Assembly: GCF_000721175.1 (NCBI RefSeq)
Contig: NZ_JOEZ01000042.1
Location: 1 to 64,000, forward strand
Reading direction: 5' to 3'
Source: Streptomyces anulatus
GTDB taxonomy: Bacteria; Actinomycetota; Actinomycetes; Streptomycetales; Streptomycetaceae
DNA: 64,000 nt
A program made the position numbers and the translations under genes. The notes below the pieces were generated by a model. That model did not search any database. It was not told where the DNA came from and saw only the letters and a program-made list of their open reading frames with translations. Numbering within the stretch: the stretch's first letter is position 1; each line of letters opens with the position of its first letter. Shown in pieces: positions 26,359-37,208 of the stretch.

Positions 26359-26883
26359 TCAGCGCTCCACGCCGCAGCGTCGGGCGATTCCCTCAAGTCG
26401 TTCGAGCTCCCGGCGCGCCGCCGGCAGGTGGCCGAGATCGAGGGCCATCCCGGCGCGGGCCGATACGTAGAGGATGTCCTCGCGGGTGGCGGCGTCGAGG
26501 CCGGAAGCGGCCCCGAGGCGACGGCGCGTGACCCTCAGGTAGATCGCGACGCTGTCGAGATCCTCGCGCAGAGCCACGGAAAGCACCTGCCGCAGCTCGT
26601 CCTTGGCGTAGTCGCGGGCCTCCCGGTCCGCGGCGCGGGGGCCGGACGACACGGGAGCCCAGGGGAGGCCGGCGTCCCGGGCGTCGTCGTACATCTCCGC
26701 CACCAGGGCACGTGCGCGCGCGGACTCGCCCTCGGCGGCGGCCGTACGGGCCGACAGCAACGTGTCGCGCAGTCGTGCGCGGACCTGAGGGTCCTCGCCG
26801 GTCCGGGCGTTCAGATAGCCGGACCACACGTCGAACGCTCTGCTCAACTCGGCGTCCAGCATGATCCCGTACACGTCCGGCAC
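26359..26883 (-). CDS. Hypothetical helical protein
   Basis: 174 residues if started at GTG 26883, which has GGAGGGG nine bases upstream; ATG at 26862 is another option. The chain is almost wholly alpha-helical in composition, rich in Ala, Arg, Glu and Leu (DPQVRARLRDTLLSARTAAA, VALREDLDSVAIYLRVTRRR), with no signal peptide, membrane segment or cysteine cluster. I do not recognise the family. It is convergent with the VOC gene and upstream of the PH-domain genes on the same strand. Confidence 0.6.
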   Translation of the reverse strand: MPDVYGIMLDAELSRAFDVWSGYLNARTGEDPQVRARLRDTLLSARTAAAEGESARARALVAEMYDDARDAGLPWAPVSSGPRAADREARDYAKDELRQVLSVALREDLDSVAIYLRVTRRRLGAASGLDAATREDILYVSARAGMALDLGHLPAARRELERLEGIARRCGVER

Positions 26884-27006
26884 TCCGCCGCCCCTCCGTA
26901 GGAGCCGTCCCGGCATGGACGGCGGCGGACAGAACAGGACGGGCGGCGGGCCGAACGCCTGCGATTCTCCCGATGTGGCCTGCGGGAGCGCGCCCATCGG
27001 CCGATC

Positions 27007-28518
27007 TCACGGGCCGGTGTGCTCGACGCGCTCCAGGAAGGGCTCCAGCAGCCCTGGTACGGCCTCGGCGGCGAAGGTGAGGCCCTCGGAAGCGTCGGTG
27101 TCGTACGCCGTGTACGCGCCCCCGCCGGCGGCCGTGGTGGCCGTGATGCTCAGCAGGCCGGCCCGCCGCTGGAAGACCGACTGCCTGACCGTCCAGCCGA
27201 TCACCCCGGCCCGCTCCAGGGCGGCGGTGGAGCGGCGGACCGTACCGGAGCGGGTGACCAGGTAGCGCCCGGAGAGCGCGTGTCCGAGCCCCCGGTACGC
27301 GTCCAGGGCGAGCGCCACCGCGACGGGGACGAGGACCACCGTGCAGCCGAGCGCGATCCACAGCAGCACGGGGGTGAGCAGCGCCCCGAGGACGGTCAGG
27401 ACGAGGACCGGGCCCAGGACCGCGGCGAGCGACCAGCGCACTCTGCGGCCCCGGGCGGCGCGCGGGTGAGGGGTGAGCGCGGCGCCGGTCGGGGTGGCCG
27501 TCTCGCGCAGGACATCGGCGGCGACGGCGTCGGCCCGGGTCCGGGGCGCGGCCGGGAGCAGGGTGTTGTGGTCGGCGTTCTTCGCCTCGTGGTCCTTGGC
27601 GAGGCCGGTGGTGATGGCGTCGAGGCGGGCCGCGCCGACCAGCCGCACGCCCAGCGGTTCGACCAGGTCGACGCCGCGCAGCCGGGCCTCCTCGACGGAG
27701 ATGGACCGCGAGGTGAACAGTCCGCGCCGGACCCGCAGGGTGCCGCCCGGCTCGCGCTCCAGGCGGTAGTTCCACCACATCTCGATCCAGAGGCCGAGCG
27801 CTCCGACGACGCCCGCGACCAAGGCGGCCAGGACCAGGGCGATGACCACCCAGAGCAGCGGGGTCTCCCGGAAGCGGTCGCCGACCCACTCGATGACCTC
27901 GCCCTGGGCGCCGACCCAGTCGCTGACCTGGAGCACGGCGCCGACGGCGGCGCCGCCGAGCATCGGGGCGACGAAGGAGACCGGGGCGTAACGGATCCAG
28001 CGGGGGTCCAGGACGGCCAGTTCTCCCTCGCGGTGGATGCCGGGCGGTGCGGTGTGCTCCAGGAGGAGGCGGCGTAGCCGCTCGCCCTCGGTGCGGGTGA
28101 CCGGGTCCAGTTCGAGGGTGGAGTCGTGGCCCTGTTCGCCGGTGCCGATCCTGACGGTGACCAGGCCGAGGAGGCGCAGCATCAGGTTGGCGGTGAGGTC
28201 GACCGTGCGGATGCGGGTCCGGGCCAGGGAGCGGCGCTTGACGAGAAGGAGGCCGGTGTGGAGTTCGACGCGCTCCTCGCCGACGCGGTAGCGGGTGCGG
28301 TGCCAGCGGACGCGGTCGGCGCCCGCCGCGGCCCCGATGACCAGGACGGCTCCGGCGAGCACCTGGAGCACGGCGGCCGGGAGGCCGAACCATCGGGTGA
28401 GCCCGAGCGTGACCGGGATCGCGGCGCCCGCGACGACGCCCGCCACGACGAGTGCGGTGACCAGGACCGTACGGGGGTCGAGGCGGCGCCAGTCGGCGGG
28501 CGGGGCGGCGGTGCTCAT
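27007..28518 (-). CDS. Membrane protein with repeated bacterial PH (YdbT/YdbS-type) domains
   Basis: 503 residues. Hydrophobic pairs near the N-terminus, at about 220-270 and near 400-440 alternate with three PH_2-type modules marked by tryptophan/arginine-rich starts (RYRVGEERVELHTGLLLVKR, YRLEREPGGTLRVRRGLFTS, SGRYLVTRSGTVRRSTAALE). Domain architecture is that of Bacillus YdbT. The ATG overlaps the stop of the smaller PH-domain gene (ATGA); YdbS/YdbT pairs are commonly adjacent and have been linked to resistance to membrane-active compounds. Confidence 0.85.
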   Translation of the reverse strand: MSTAAPPADWRRLDPRTVLVTALVVAGVVAGAAIPVTLGLTRWFGLPAAVLQVLAGAVLVIGAAAGADRVRWHRTRYRVGEERVELHTGLLLVKRRSLARTRIRTVDLTANLMLRLLGLVTVRIGTGEQGHDSTLELDPVTRTEGERLRRLLLEHTAPPGIHREGELAVLDPRWIRYAPVSFVAPMLGGAAVGAVLQVSDWVGAQGEVIEWVGDRFRETPLLWVVIALVLAALVAGVVGALGLWIEMWWNYRLEREPGGTLRVRRGLFTSRSISVEEARLRGVDLVEPLGVRLVGAARLDAITTGLAKDHEAKNADHNTLLPAAPRTRADAVAADVLRETATPTGAALTPHPRAARGRRVRWSLAAVLGPVLVLTVLGALLTPVLLWIALGCTVVLVPVAVALALDAYRGLGHALSGRYLVTRSGTVRRSTAALERAGVIGWTVRQSVFQRRAGLLSITATTAAGGGAYTAYDTDASEGLTFAAEAVPGLLEPFLERVEHTGP

Positions 28519-29021
28519 GTGGCGTCGCCGGGGGTGTCGCGGGTGATGCGGGTGAGCTGCTGGGCGAGGTCGGCGGCGACCTCGTGGTCGAGTCCCTGGA
28601 TCCGGACCGCGCCCTTGGCGGAGGCGGTGGTGACCGTGACGGTGGCGAGCCGGTAGAGCTGCTCCAGCGGGCCGCGCACGGTGTCCACGGTCTGGATCCG
28701 GGACATCGGGGCGATCCGCCACTCCTGCCAGAAGAACCCGGTGCGGACGTACACCGCGTCCTCGGTGATCTCCCAGCGGTGCGTACGGAACCACCACAGG
28801 GGGAAGAGGACGGTGGCCGCCGCCCCCGCCACGGCCAGGACCGCGGCGGACAGCAGCAGCCAGAACCGGGCCGACCCGATCAGCGCGCCCAGCACCGCGA
28901 GCGGCAGGACGTGCACGGCCGTCATCAACAGCCACTGGACCCGCCACCAGCCGACGGCGCGCTCGTTCAGCGTGTTGCGCGGCGGCCGCAGCACTACCGC
29001 CGTCCCCTCCCCCTGTGGCAT
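28515..29021 (-). CDS. Small PH-domain membrane protein (YdbS-type)
   Basis: 168 residues from ATG 29021. Two membrane helices (residues about 25-75) precede one PH_2 domain starting WEITEDAVYVRTGFFWQEWR and holding the usual I-x-T-V-D motif (RIQTVDTVRGPLEQLYRL). It is four bases downstream of pgi and overlaps the larger PH gene, so the three may be cotranscribed. Confidence 0.85.
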   Translation of the reverse strand: MPQGEGTAVVLRPPRNTLNERAVGWWRVQWLLMTAVHVLPLAVLGALIGSARFWLLLSAAVLAVAGAAATVLFPLWWFRTHRWEITEDAVYVRTGFFWQEWRIAPMSRIQTVDTVRGPLEQLYRLATVTVTTASAKGAVRIQGLDHEVAADLAQQLTRITRDTPGDAT

Positions 29022-29025
29022 CGGC

Positions 29026-30690
29026 TCAGCGCCCGCGCAGGGTGCGGTAGGCGTCGACCAGGGCGGCTGTGGAGCTGTCCAGCTGCCCGGCGTCCGCGCC
29101 TTCGCTCCCGTCACCGGTCAGGAGCGGTTCGATCTTCTTGGCGAGGACCTTGCCGAGCTCGACGCCCCACTGGTCGAAGGAGTCGACGTTCCAGATGGCG
29201 CCCTGGACGAAGACCTTGTGCTCGTAGAGCGCGATGAGCTGGCCGAGGACCGAGGGGGTCAGCCTGTCGGCGAGGATCGTCGTCGTGGGGTGGTTGCCCC
29301 GGAACGTCTTGTGCGGGACGAGCTCCTCGGGCACGCCCTCCGCCCGGACCTCCTCCGGCGTCTTGCCGAAGGCGAGGGCCTGGGTCTGGGCGAAGAAGTT
29401 GGCCATCAGCAGGTCGTGCTGGCCGATCAGCCCGGGCAGCAGGTCGTGGACCGGGGCGGCGAAGCCGATGAAGTCCGCCGGGATCAGCTTGGTGCCCTGG
29501 TGGATCAACTGGTAGTACGCGTGCTGCCCGTTGGTGCCGGGCGTGCCCCAGACGACCGGTCCGGTCTGCCAGTCCACGGGGTTGCCGTCGCGGTCGACGG
29601 ACTTGCCGTTGGACTCCATGTCGAGCTGCTGGAGGTACGCGGTGAACCGGGACAGGTAGTGGCTGTAGGGCAGCACCGCGTGTGACTGGGCGTCGAAGAA
29701 GTTGCCGTACCAGACGCCGAGGAGGCCGAGGAGGAGCGGGGCGTTCTCCTCGGGCGGGGCGGTGCGGAAGTGCTCGTCGACGAGGTGGAAACCGTCGAGC
29801 ATCTCGCGGAAGCGGTCCGGGCCGATGGCGGCCATCAGCGAGAGGCCGATCGCCGAGTCGAAGGAATAGCGGCCGCCGACCCAGTCCCAGAACTCGAACA
29901 TGTTGGCCGTGTCGATGCCGAACTCCTCGACCTTCCCGGCGTTGGTCGACAGCGCCACGAAGTGCCGGGCGACGGCGTCCTGACCGGCCTTCAGCTCGGT
30001 CAGCAGCCAGTCCCGGGCGGAGGTGGCGTTGGTGATGGTCTCGATCGTCGTGAACGTCTTCGAGGCGATGACGAACAGCGTCTCGGCCGGGTCGAGGTCG
30101 CGGACCGCCTCGTGCAGGTCGGCGCCGTCCACGTTGGAGACGAAGCGGACGGTGATCGCGCGGTCCGTGAAGGAGCGCAGCACCTCGTACGCCATGGCGG
30201 GTCCGAGGTCGGAGCCGCCGATGCCGATGTTGACGATGTTCTTGACGGGCTTTCCGGTGTGGCCGGTCCACTGCCCGGACCGGACCTTCTCGGCGAAACC
30301 GGCCATCTTGTCCAGGACGGCGTGCACGGCGGGTACGACGTTCTCGCCGTCGACCTCGACGACCGCGTCGCGCGGGGCGCGGAGCGCGGTGTGCAGGACC
30401 GCCCGGTCCTCGGTGGTGTTGATCTTCTCGCCGCGGAACATCGCGTCCCGCAGCTCCGCGACCCCGGTGGCGGCGGCGAGCTCGCGCAGCAGGCGCAGCG
30501 TCTCGTCGGTGACCAGGTGCTTGGAGTAGTCGAGGTGGAGGTCGCCGACCCGCAGGGTGTAGGCGGTGCCGCGGTCCTGCTGCCGCGCGAACAGCTCGCG
30601 CAGCTGGGGAGCGCCGAGCTCCTCACGGTGCTCCGCGAGAGCCGTCCACTCGGACGTCTGGTTGAGCTTGGTTCGGCTTGCTGCGTTCAT
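29026..30690 (-). CDS. pgi: Glucose-6-phosphate isomerase
   Basis: 554 residues, full length. Phosphosugar isomerase signatures [41 protein letters not shown] and the C-terminal [18 protein letters not shown] are present. The enzyme links glycolysis and the pentose phosphate pathway. Start is MNAASRTKL at 30690; the open frame extends 10 codons further without a ribosome site. No promoter is obvious in the 160 bp upstream. Confidence 0.95.
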   Translation of the reverse strand: MNAASRTKLNQTSEWTALAEHREELGAPQLRELFARQQDRGTAYTLRVGDLHLDYSKHLVTDETLRLLRELAAATGVAELRDAMFRGEKINTTEDRAVLHTALRAPRDAVVEVDGENVVPAVHAVLDKMAGFAEKVRSGQWTGHTGKPVKNIVNIGIGGSDLGPAMAYEVLRSFTDRAITVRFVSNVDGADLHEAVRDLDPAETLFVIASKTFTTIETITNATSARDWLLTELKAGQDAVARHFVALSTNAGKVEEFGIDTANMFEFWDWVGGRYSFDSAIGLSLMAAIGPDRFREMLDGFHLVDEHFRTAPPEENAPLLLGLLGVWYGNFFDAQSHAVLPYSHYLSRFTAYLQQLDMESNGKSVDRDGNPVDWQTGPVVWGTPGTNGQHAYYQLIHQGTKLIPADFIGFAAPVHDLLPGLIGQHDLLMANFFAQTQALAFGKTPEEVRAEGVPEELVPHKTFRGNHPTTTILADRLTPSVLGQLIALYEHKVFVQGAIWNVDSFDQWGVELGKVLAKKIEPLLTGDGSEGADAGQLDSSTAALVDAYRTLRGR

Positions 30691-30803
30691 CCCGGATATC
30701 AGCCCACTTCTTCTCGTCACTCAGCATCCCCGCTGCCCCTCCAACCTAATTGATCGAGGTGGCGGGCGGCGCGGAGGAGGGTGGTGGCGCGGGAACGCGA
30801 TAC

Positions 30804-30830
30804 GGCCGGACACCCGTGGGGTGCCCGGCC
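30804..30830. terminator. Hairpin downstream of the rbpA-type gene
   Basis: GGCCGG-A-CACCC / GGGTG-C-CCGGCC with a three-base loop; located between the repeat-extended rbpA frame and pgi. Probably the original terminator of that gene. Confidence 0.65.
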
Positions 30831-30859
30831 GGTGAACGACTGGGTGGTCCGTGCAGCTG

Positions 30860-31333
30860 TTACGAGGGGGAGGCGGCTGGTGCCGTGGCAGGCGCCGTTC
30901 GCCCGTCAAGGAGTGGCGTCCGGTGCGGGCTCTCGGTGTACTGGACGTACTTGGGGTTCGGCCGGTGCAGCGGAGGTGCGTGCCGGGCGTTCGCGACGGG
31001 GCGAACGTTGCCTGTCACGGCACTAGGGCGTGTTTCGAAAGGAGCGCCGTCCGCCCGGAGGGCGGGCTCGGCGGCGTCTGGTGCGTGCGATCGCAAGGCG
31101 GAGGGTCGCCCCGATACTGGAGGGCTGTCCTTGTCCTGGCCGGCCGGGAAGCCGCAGCGCGGGCAGTCCCAGATGTCCGGCACCTGCGCGTCATGGGCGA
31201 AGCTCGGCTGCGTCTCGTGCCCGTTCGAGCACCAGAAGGAGATGCGGGCGCGCGGCGCGGACTCGCCCCGCTCCGCCTCCCCCATCGGCCCCGCTCCGAC
31301 CCGGCTTCCCCGGATCGCGTTGCCACTTGCCAC
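30860..31333 (-). CDS. rbpA: RbpA-family RNA polymerase-binding protein, C-terminal half replaced by repeats
   Basis: The frame is 157 codons from GTG (GGGAG site). Residues 1-72 match an actinobacterial RbpA-type protein: N-terminal tail, then a core with zinc ligands C35, H39, C57 and C60 (FWCSNGHE, WDCPRCGF). RbpA proteins stabilise sigma factor on RNA polymerase through a C-terminal basic linker and sigma-interacting helix, normally ending near residue 110-125. That half is absent: from residue 73 the frame is read from a family B half repeat and then family A. The protein should fold as a zinc domain but lack sigma contact. Streptomyces has paralogues, so essential function may lie elsewhere. 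Confidence 0.8.
   Translation of the reverse strand: MASGNAIRGSRVGAGPMGEAERGESAPRARISFWCSNGHETQPSFAHDAQVPDIWDCPRCGFPAGQDKDSPPVSGRPSALRSHAPDAAEPALRADGAPFETRPSAVTGNVRPVANARHAPPLHRPNPKYVQYTESPHRTPLLDGRTAPATAPAASPS
30880..31023. repeat. Palindromic repeat, family A, copy 2
   Basis: 144 bp. Ends GTGCCGTGGCAGG and (minus strand) GTGCCGTGACAGG; the body reads CCGTTCGCCCGTCAAGGAGT, then a TACTGGACGTACTT core. It is the reverse complement of copy 1 at 3561-3725 with small indels, and like copy 1 directly abuts a family B half copy. Confidence 0.8.
31025..31117. repeat. Palindromic repeat, family B, half copy fused to the rbpA-type gene
   Basis: Starts AGGGCGTGTTTCGAAAGGAG after a TA and runs to the central hairpin arm CCCCGATACTGG, where rbpA coding sequence begins. 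It is nearly identical to the dapD-fused half copy (3727-3842), differing by a few bases. Confidence 0.85.
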
Positions 31334-31442
31334 GGTCGTAACTCCCTGCGTGATGGTGCTCGAGGATGCCCCAGTCTACGTAAGGCCCAACGCGCGTCCA
31401 GTGGAAGGAGTTACACCCTCACCGGGAATCGCGGACGACGGG

Positions 31443-31679
31443 TCAGCTGTCCAGCTTGATGAGCAGACCGAGGACGACAATGCACGCGAACCAGACCAGA
31501 CCGACCACCACGGTGATCCGGTCGAGGTTACGTTCGGCGACCGAGGAGCCACCGACGGAGGACTGCATTCCGCCACCGAACATGTCGGAGAGACCGCCGC
31601 CCTTGCCCTTGTGCATGAGCACCAGCAGCATCAGCAGCAGGCTGAAGACGATCAGGGCGATCTGGAACGCCAGAATCAC
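31443..31679 (-). CDS. secG: Preprotein translocase subunit SecG
   Basis: 78 residues from GTG. Two membrane helices flank the conserved GKGGGLSDMFGGG loop, as expected for SecG, which assists SecYEG-dependent export. It is placed just after tpiA, as in many actinobacteria. Confidence 0.93.
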   Translation of the reverse strand: MILAFQIALIVFSLLLMLLVLMHKGKGGGLSDMFGGGMQSSVGGSSVAERNLDRITVVVGLVWFACIVVLGLLIKLDS

Positions 31680-31794
31680 GGCTGGTCCCTACTTTCCGGA
31701 TTTCTCGATTACTGCCTGTGCGTACAGCGGGGGCCGGAGGGTGACAACCCCCTCGGCCCCCGCAAGGGTACGACGGATCGGCGCTACCGCATAC

Positions 31795-32571
31795 TCACTG
31801 GTCGCGGAAGCGGACGATCTTGACGAACTCGTCGGCGTCCAGTGCGGCGCCGCCGATGAGGGCGCCGTCCACGTCGGGCTGCGCCATGATGGCCGCGACG
31901 TTGCCGGACTTCACGGAGCCGCCGTACTGGATGCGGACGGCGTCGGCCAGCTCCTGCGAGTACAGCTCGGCCAGCCGGCGGCGGATCGCACCGCAGACCT
32001 CCTGGGCGTCCTCGGGGGTGGCGACCTCGCCGGTCCCGATGGCCCAGACCGGCTCGTAGGCGATGACGATGGACTCGGCCTGCTCGGCCGGGATGTCCTT
32101 GAGGGCGCCGTCGAGTTGCGCGAGCGTGTAGGAGACCTGGTCACCGGCCTTGCGGATGTCCAGGCCCTCGCCGACGCAGAGGATCGGGGTCAGGCCGTGC
32201 TGGTAGGCGGCCTTCACCTTGGCGTTGCAGATCTCGTCGTTCTCGCCGTGGTACTGGCGGCGCTCGCTGTGGCCGACGGCCACGTACGTGCAGCGCAGCT
32301 TGGCGAGCATCGAGCCGGAGATCTCACCGGTGTACGCGCCGGAGTCGTGCGCCGAGATGTCCTGGGCGCCGTACTTGATCTTCAGCTTGTCGCCGTCGAC
32401 CAGGGTCTGCACGGAGCGCAGGTCGGTGAAGGGCGGGAGGACGGCGACCTCGACGTCCTCGTAGTCCTTGTCGGCCAGCGCGAAGGAGAGCTTCTGGACG
32501 TGGGCGATGGCCTCGAGGTGGTTGAGGTTCATCTTCCAGTTGCCCGCCATCAGCGGGGTGCGGGTGGTCAT
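31795..32571 (-). CDS. tpiA: Triosephosphate isomerase
   Basis: 258 residues. Substrate lysine in [10 protein letters not shown], active-site histidine in AVGHSERR, catalytic glutamate in [11 protein letters not shown], phosphate loops GGSVKSGN and GGAALDA. It interconverts glyceraldehyde 3-phosphate and dihydroxyacetone phosphate. Six bases after pgk, so cotranscribed with it. Confidence 0.96.
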   Translation of the reverse strand: MTTRTPLMAGNWKMNLNHLEAIAHVQKLSFALADKDYEDVEVAVLPPFTDLRSVQTLVDGDKLKIKYGAQDISAHDSGAYTGEISGSMLAKLRCTYVAVGHSERRQYHGENDEICNAKVKAAYQHGLTPILCVGEGLDIRKAGDQVSYTLAQLDGALKDIPAEQAESIVIAYEPVWAIGTGEVATPEDAQEVCGAIRRRLAELYSQELADAVRIQYGGSVKSGNVAAIMAQPDVDGALIGGAALDADEFVKIVRFRDQ

Positions 32572-32577
32572 GAAAGG

Positions 32578-33789
32578 TCAGTCCTCCAGTGCGGCGAGGC
32601 CGGGAAGCGTCTTGCCCTCGAGGTACTCGAGACTCGCGCCGCCACCGGTCGAAATATGTCCGAAAGCATTCTCGTCGAAGCCCAGGATGCGAACGGCCGC
32701 GGCGGAGTCGCCACCGCCGACGACGCTGAAGGCCGACGAGTCGACGAGCGCCTGGGCGACCGCGCGGGTGCCGTCGGCGAAGTCGGGGTGTTCGAAGACG
32801 CCCATCGGGCCGTTCCAGAAGACGGTGGCCGCGTCGGCGAGCTTCGATGCGTAGAGCTTGTTGGTCTCGGGGCCGTTGTCCAGCCCCATCTGGCCGGCCG
32901 GAATGGCGTCGGCGGCGACGGTGCTGGGGTTGGCCGGGGCCTTGGTCTTCAGGTCAGGGAAGGCGGGGGCGACCACGACGTCGACGGGGAGGACGAACTC
33001 CACGCCCTTCGCCTCGGCGCGCCGCAGGTACTCCTGTACGGCCGGGATCTGGTCCTCCTGGAGCAGCGAGCTGCCGACCTCGTGGCCCTGGGCCTTGAGG
33101 AAGGTGTACGCCATGCCGCCGCCGATCAGGATGCGGTCGGCCCGCTCCAGCAGGTGGTCGATCACGCCGAGCTTGTCGGAGACCTTGGCGCCGCCGAGGA
33201 CGACCGCGTACGGCCGCTTCACGTCGGTGGTGAGCTTCTTCAGGACACCGACCTCGGTGGCGATGAGGTAGCCCGCGTAGTGCGGGAGCCGCGCCGGGAG
33301 GTCGAAGACCGAGGCGTGCTTGCGGTGCACCGCACCGAAGCCGTCGCCCACGTAGACGTCGGCGAGCTCGGCCAGCTGATCGGCGAAGGCGCCGCGCTCG
33401 GCATCGTCCTTGGACGTCTCGCCGGCGTTGAAGCGGAGGTTCTCGATGACGGCGACCTCACCGTCGGTGAGGCCGGCGACCGTGGCGCGGGCGGACTCGC
33501 CGACCGTGTCGGCGGCGAAGGCGACCTCGGCGCCGAGGAGTTCACCCAGGCGTGCGGCGGCGGGCGCCAGCGAGTAGGCGGGGTCGGGGGCGCCCTTGGG
33601 GCGGCCGAGGTGCGAGGCGACGACGACGCGCGCGCCGGCCTCGGCGAGCTTGGCGACCGTCGGGACGACGGCGCGGATCCGGCCGTCGTCGGTGATCGTG
33701 GTGCCGTCCAGCGGCACGTTGAGGTCGGCGCGGACGAATACCCGCTTGCCCGCGACCCCTTCGGCGAGAAGTTCGTCGATCGTCTTCAT
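32578..33789 (-). CDS. pgk: Phosphoglycerate kinase
   Basis: 403 residues. [10 protein letters not shown] near the N-terminus, substrate-binding HLGRPKG, hinge and nucleotide site [13 protein letters not shown] and the C-terminal [10 protein letters not shown]...[15 protein letters not shown]. Makes ATP from 1,3-bisphosphoglycerate. A strong hairpin upstream separates it from gap, so pgk-tpiA may have their own promoter in the 120-bp gap. Confidence 0.96.
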   Translation of the reverse strand: MKTIDELLAEGVAGKRVFVRADLNVPLDGTTITDDGRIRAVVPTVAKLAEAGARVVVASHLGRPKGAPDPAYSLAPAAARLGELLGAEVAFAADTVGESARATVAGLTDGEVAVIENLRFNAGETSKDDAERGAFADQLAELADVYVGDGFGAVHRKHASVFDLPARLPHYAGYLIATEVGVLKKLTTDVKRPYAVVLGGAKVSDKLGVIDHLLERADRILIGGGMAYTFLKAQGHEVGSSLLQEDQIPAVQEYLRRAEAKGVEFVLPVDVVVAPAFPDLKTKAPANPSTVAADAIPAGQMGLDNGPETNKLYASKLADAATVFWNGPMGVFEHPDFADGTRAVAQALVDSSAFSVVGGGDSAAAVRILGFDENAFGHISTGGGASLEYLEGKTLPGLAALED

Positions 33790-33842
33790 CTGTTCCGTTC
33801 ACTCCTTGGAAGGACCGATGAGCATGCTAGGGCGTGTCGGCA

Positions 33843-33884
33843 AAGGGGCTCGACCGGCGCGTCGTTGCACCGGTCGAGCCCCTT
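33843..33884. terminator. Terminator between gap and pgk
   Basis: Perfect 15-bp stem (33843-33857 with 33870-33884), 12-base loop, followed on the minus strand by TT only. It lies 28 bp past the gap stop. Confidence 0.8.
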
Positions 33885-33911
33885 ACATCGATGTGCCTGC
33901 CGATCCGAGGA

Positions 33912-34937
<1,026 letters not shown>

Positions 34938-35061
34938 TTAGGTACGCCGGTTTTCGACGCCGGCGAGTTGTATAGGGATGTCCCCGACCGCTTCCGACCC
35001 TACCTCTCCAAGGCCCCGGGAGTGACATCGAGAGGGCCCCTGTGCGCCACCGGCCAACGGC

Positions 35062-35099
35062 CGGAGGTCCGTACTCGCCAGTAGGAGTACGGACCTCCG
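35062..35099. terminator. Terminator downstream of whiA
   Basis: Perfect 15-bp inverted repeat (35062-35076 with 35085-35099), eight-base loop. Ends the rapZ-yvcK-whiA transcription unit. Confidence 0.8.
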
Positions 35100-35193
35100 T
35101 CACGCCCGTCGGGGCCTGGGTCGTGGTGGTGCGGGACCCGGGTCCCTGCGGGTCCGGGACCAACGCCCCCCGGCCGCCGCCGAGTCGGCCTCG

Positions 35194-36183
35194 TCAGCCG
35201 ACCAGGCCGTCGGCGAGCTCCTCGCTGAGGGTCGACTCGGTCCCCGGGATGCCCAGATCCTGGGCCCGCTTGTCGGCCATCGCCAGCAGCCGGCGGATCC
35301 GGCCGGCGACCGCGTCCTTGGTCAGCGGCGGGTCGGCGAGCGCGCCCAGCTCCTCCAGGGATGCCTGCTTGTGCTCCATGCGCAGCCGTCCCGCTGCGGC
35401 GAGGTGCTCGGGGACCTCCTCGCCGAGGATCTCCAGCGCGCGCCCCACCCGGGCCCCGGCGGCGACCGCAGCGCGGGCCGAGCGACGCAGGTTCGCGTCG
35501 TCGAAATTGGCGAGCCGGTTGGCCGTGGCGCGGACCTCTCGCCGCATCCGGCGCTCCTCCCAGGCGAGGACCGCGTCATGGGCGCCGAGCCGGGTCAGCA
35601 GGGCGCCGATCGCGTCGCCGTCGCGGACCACGACGCGGTCCACGCCGCGCACCTCGCGGGCCTTGGCGGCGATGGAGAGCCGGCGCGCCGCCCCGACCAG
35701 GGCGAGGGCCGCCTCCGGTCCCGGGCAGGTGACCTCCAGCGAGGAGGAGCGGCCGGGCTCGGTGAGCGAGCCGTGGGCGAGGAAGGCACCGCGCCAGGCC
35801 GCCTCGGCGTCGCAGGTGGCCCCCGAGACCACCTGCGGGGGCAGCCCCCGGATCGGACGGCCGCGGCCGTCGACCAGACCGGTCTGGCGGGCCAGCTGGT
35901 CGCCGCCCGCCACCACCCGTACGACGAAGCGCGAGCCGCGCCGCAGTCCGCCGGGGGCCATCACGATCAGCTCCGAGCTGTGCCCGAAGATCTCCAGGAT
36001 GTCGCGCTTGAGCCGGCGAGCCGCGTTCCCGGTGTCGAGCTCCGCCTCGATCACAATCCGGCCGCTCACCAGGTGCAGCCCGCCCGCGAACCGAAGAATC
36101 GCCGAGACCTCTGCTTTCCTGCAGCAGGTCCGGGTGACGGGAAGATGAGAGATTTCGTTCTTCACCGCTGGCGTCATCGCCAT
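35194..36183 (-). CDS. whiA: Sporulation regulator WhiA
   Basis: 329 residues, the normal Streptomyces length. N-terminal degenerate LAGLIDADG-type homing-endonuclease fold ([30 protein letters not shown]) and C-terminal helix-turn-helix domain ([24 protein letters not shown] in outline). WhiA acts with WhiB to commit aerial hyphae to sporulation septation. The frame starts MAMT at 36183 and overlaps the yvcK stop, so it is translationally coupled. Confidence 0.96.
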   Translation of the reverse strand: MAMTPAVKNEISHLPVTRTCCRKAEVSAILRFAGGLHLVSGRIVIEAELDTGNAARRLKRDILEIFGHSSELIVMAPGGLRRGSRFVVRVVAGGDQLARQTGLVDGRGRPIRGLPPQVVSGATCDAEAAWRGAFLAHGSLTEPGRSSSLEVTCPGPEAALALVGAARRLSIAAKAREVRGVDRVVVRDGDAIGALLTRLGAHDAVLAWEERRMRREVRATANRLANFDDANLRRSARAAVAAGARVGRALEILGEEVPEHLAAAGRLRMEHKQASLEELGALADPPLTKDAVAGRIRRLLAMADKRAQDLGIPGTESTLSEELADGLVG

Positions 36184-37208
36184 GGGCCGATCCTTCCATG
36201 CATCCGAAAAATACGGTCGTACGCGGCGGCCAACAGCTCCTGATCATGGACCGGAACGCCGTCGGGCGATGCCACCGGCGCCAGCTCGACCGCGGCTCCG
36301 AGCCGCCTGGCGGCATCGACGAGGGACTCACGGTCGGGCACGGCGGCCTCATCGGCCAGCACCACGTCCAAGGCGAGTTTAGGGGCGTGTCGCCCCAAAA
36401 CCTCCAAATGACGCTGCGGTGAGAAGCCTTCTGTTTCACCGGGCTGGGGTGCGAGGTTCAACGAGAGGACCTTGCGGGCCTTCGTGGTGACCAGGGCGTC
36501 GAGCAGTTCCGGTACGAGCAGATGCGGGATCACGGAGGAGAACCAAGAGCCGGGACCGAGCACCACCCAGTCGGCGTCCAGGACCGCTTCCACGGCTTCC
36601 GGGACGGCCGGCGGGTCGGGCGGGACGACGTGCACCGACTGCACCTCGCCGGGTGTGAGCGCCACCGTGGCCTGGCCGCGCACGGTGACGATCGCGTCGG
36701 GCAGGTCGGGGTCGTGGCCCTTGACCAGCGCCTGGAGCTCCAGCGGGACGGCCGACATCGGCAGCACCCGCCCGTGCGCGCCGAGCAGCCTGCCGACCAG
36801 GTCGAGCGCCTGGACAGGGTCGCCGAGCTGCTCCCAGAGGGCCACGATCAGCAGATTGCCGACCGCGTGCTCGTGGAGGTCGCCCTTGGACTCGAAACGG
36901 TGCTGGATGACCCGGGACCAGGTGCGGCCCCAGTCGTCGTCGCCGCACAGCGCGGCGAGCGCCTTGCGCAGGTCGCCGGGGGGCAGGACGCCCAGCTCCT
37001 CGCGCAGCCGGCCGCTGGAGCCGCCGTCGTCGGCGACGGTGACCACGGCCGTGAGATCGCCGGTGATCCGGCGCAGCGCCGTCAGGGACGCCGAGAGACC
37101 CATGCCGCCGCCGAGCGCGACGACCTTGGGCTGAGCACCGCGCTTGCGGCCGGAGAGCGCCGAGGTGGCGCGGCTCAGGCGCCGCATCCGCAGATTGCGT
37201 CCGGTCAC
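36174..37208 (-). CDS. yvcK: YvcK/CofD-like gluconeogenesis factor
   Basis: 344 residues from GTG 37208. [17 protein letters not shown] at the N-terminus and [17 protein letters not shown] are the diagnostic nucleotide-sugar-binding motifs of the family, with [14 protein letters not shown] later. YvcK proteins bind UDP-sugars and affect cell-wall and carbon metabolism. The order rapZ-yvcK-whiA with overlaps at both ends (GTGA and ATGA) is conserved across Gram-positives. Confidence 0.93.
   Translation of the reverse strand: MTGRNLRMRRLSRATSALSGRKRGAQPKVVALGGGMGLSASLTALRRITGDLTAVVTVADDGGSSGRLREELGVLPPGDLRKALAALCGDDDWGRTWSRVIQHRFESKGDLHEHAVGNLLIVALWEQLGDPVQALDLVGRLLGAHGRVLPMSAVPLELQALVKGHDPDLPDAIVTVRGQATVALTPGEVQSVHVVPPDPPAVPEAVEAVLDADWVVLGPGSWFSSVIPHLLVPELLDALVTTKARKVLSLNLAPQPGETEGFSPQRHLEVLGRHAPKLALDVVLADEAAVPDRESLVDAARRLGAAVELAPVASPDGVPVHDQELLAAAYDRIFRMHGRIGPWR

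Noticed and set aside
3588..31333. Treating the four gene-repeat junctions as assembly chimaeras
   Set aside because: Not excluded, but three repeat families, four loci and retained downstream terminators at ctaB and the rbpA-type gene make a systematic assembly error less likely than real events. Read-level checks would decide.
33829..33842. TAGGGCGTG near the pgk start as another family B repeat
   Set aside because: Only nine bases match; the following sequence is the gap terminator hairpin, with no second arm or core.
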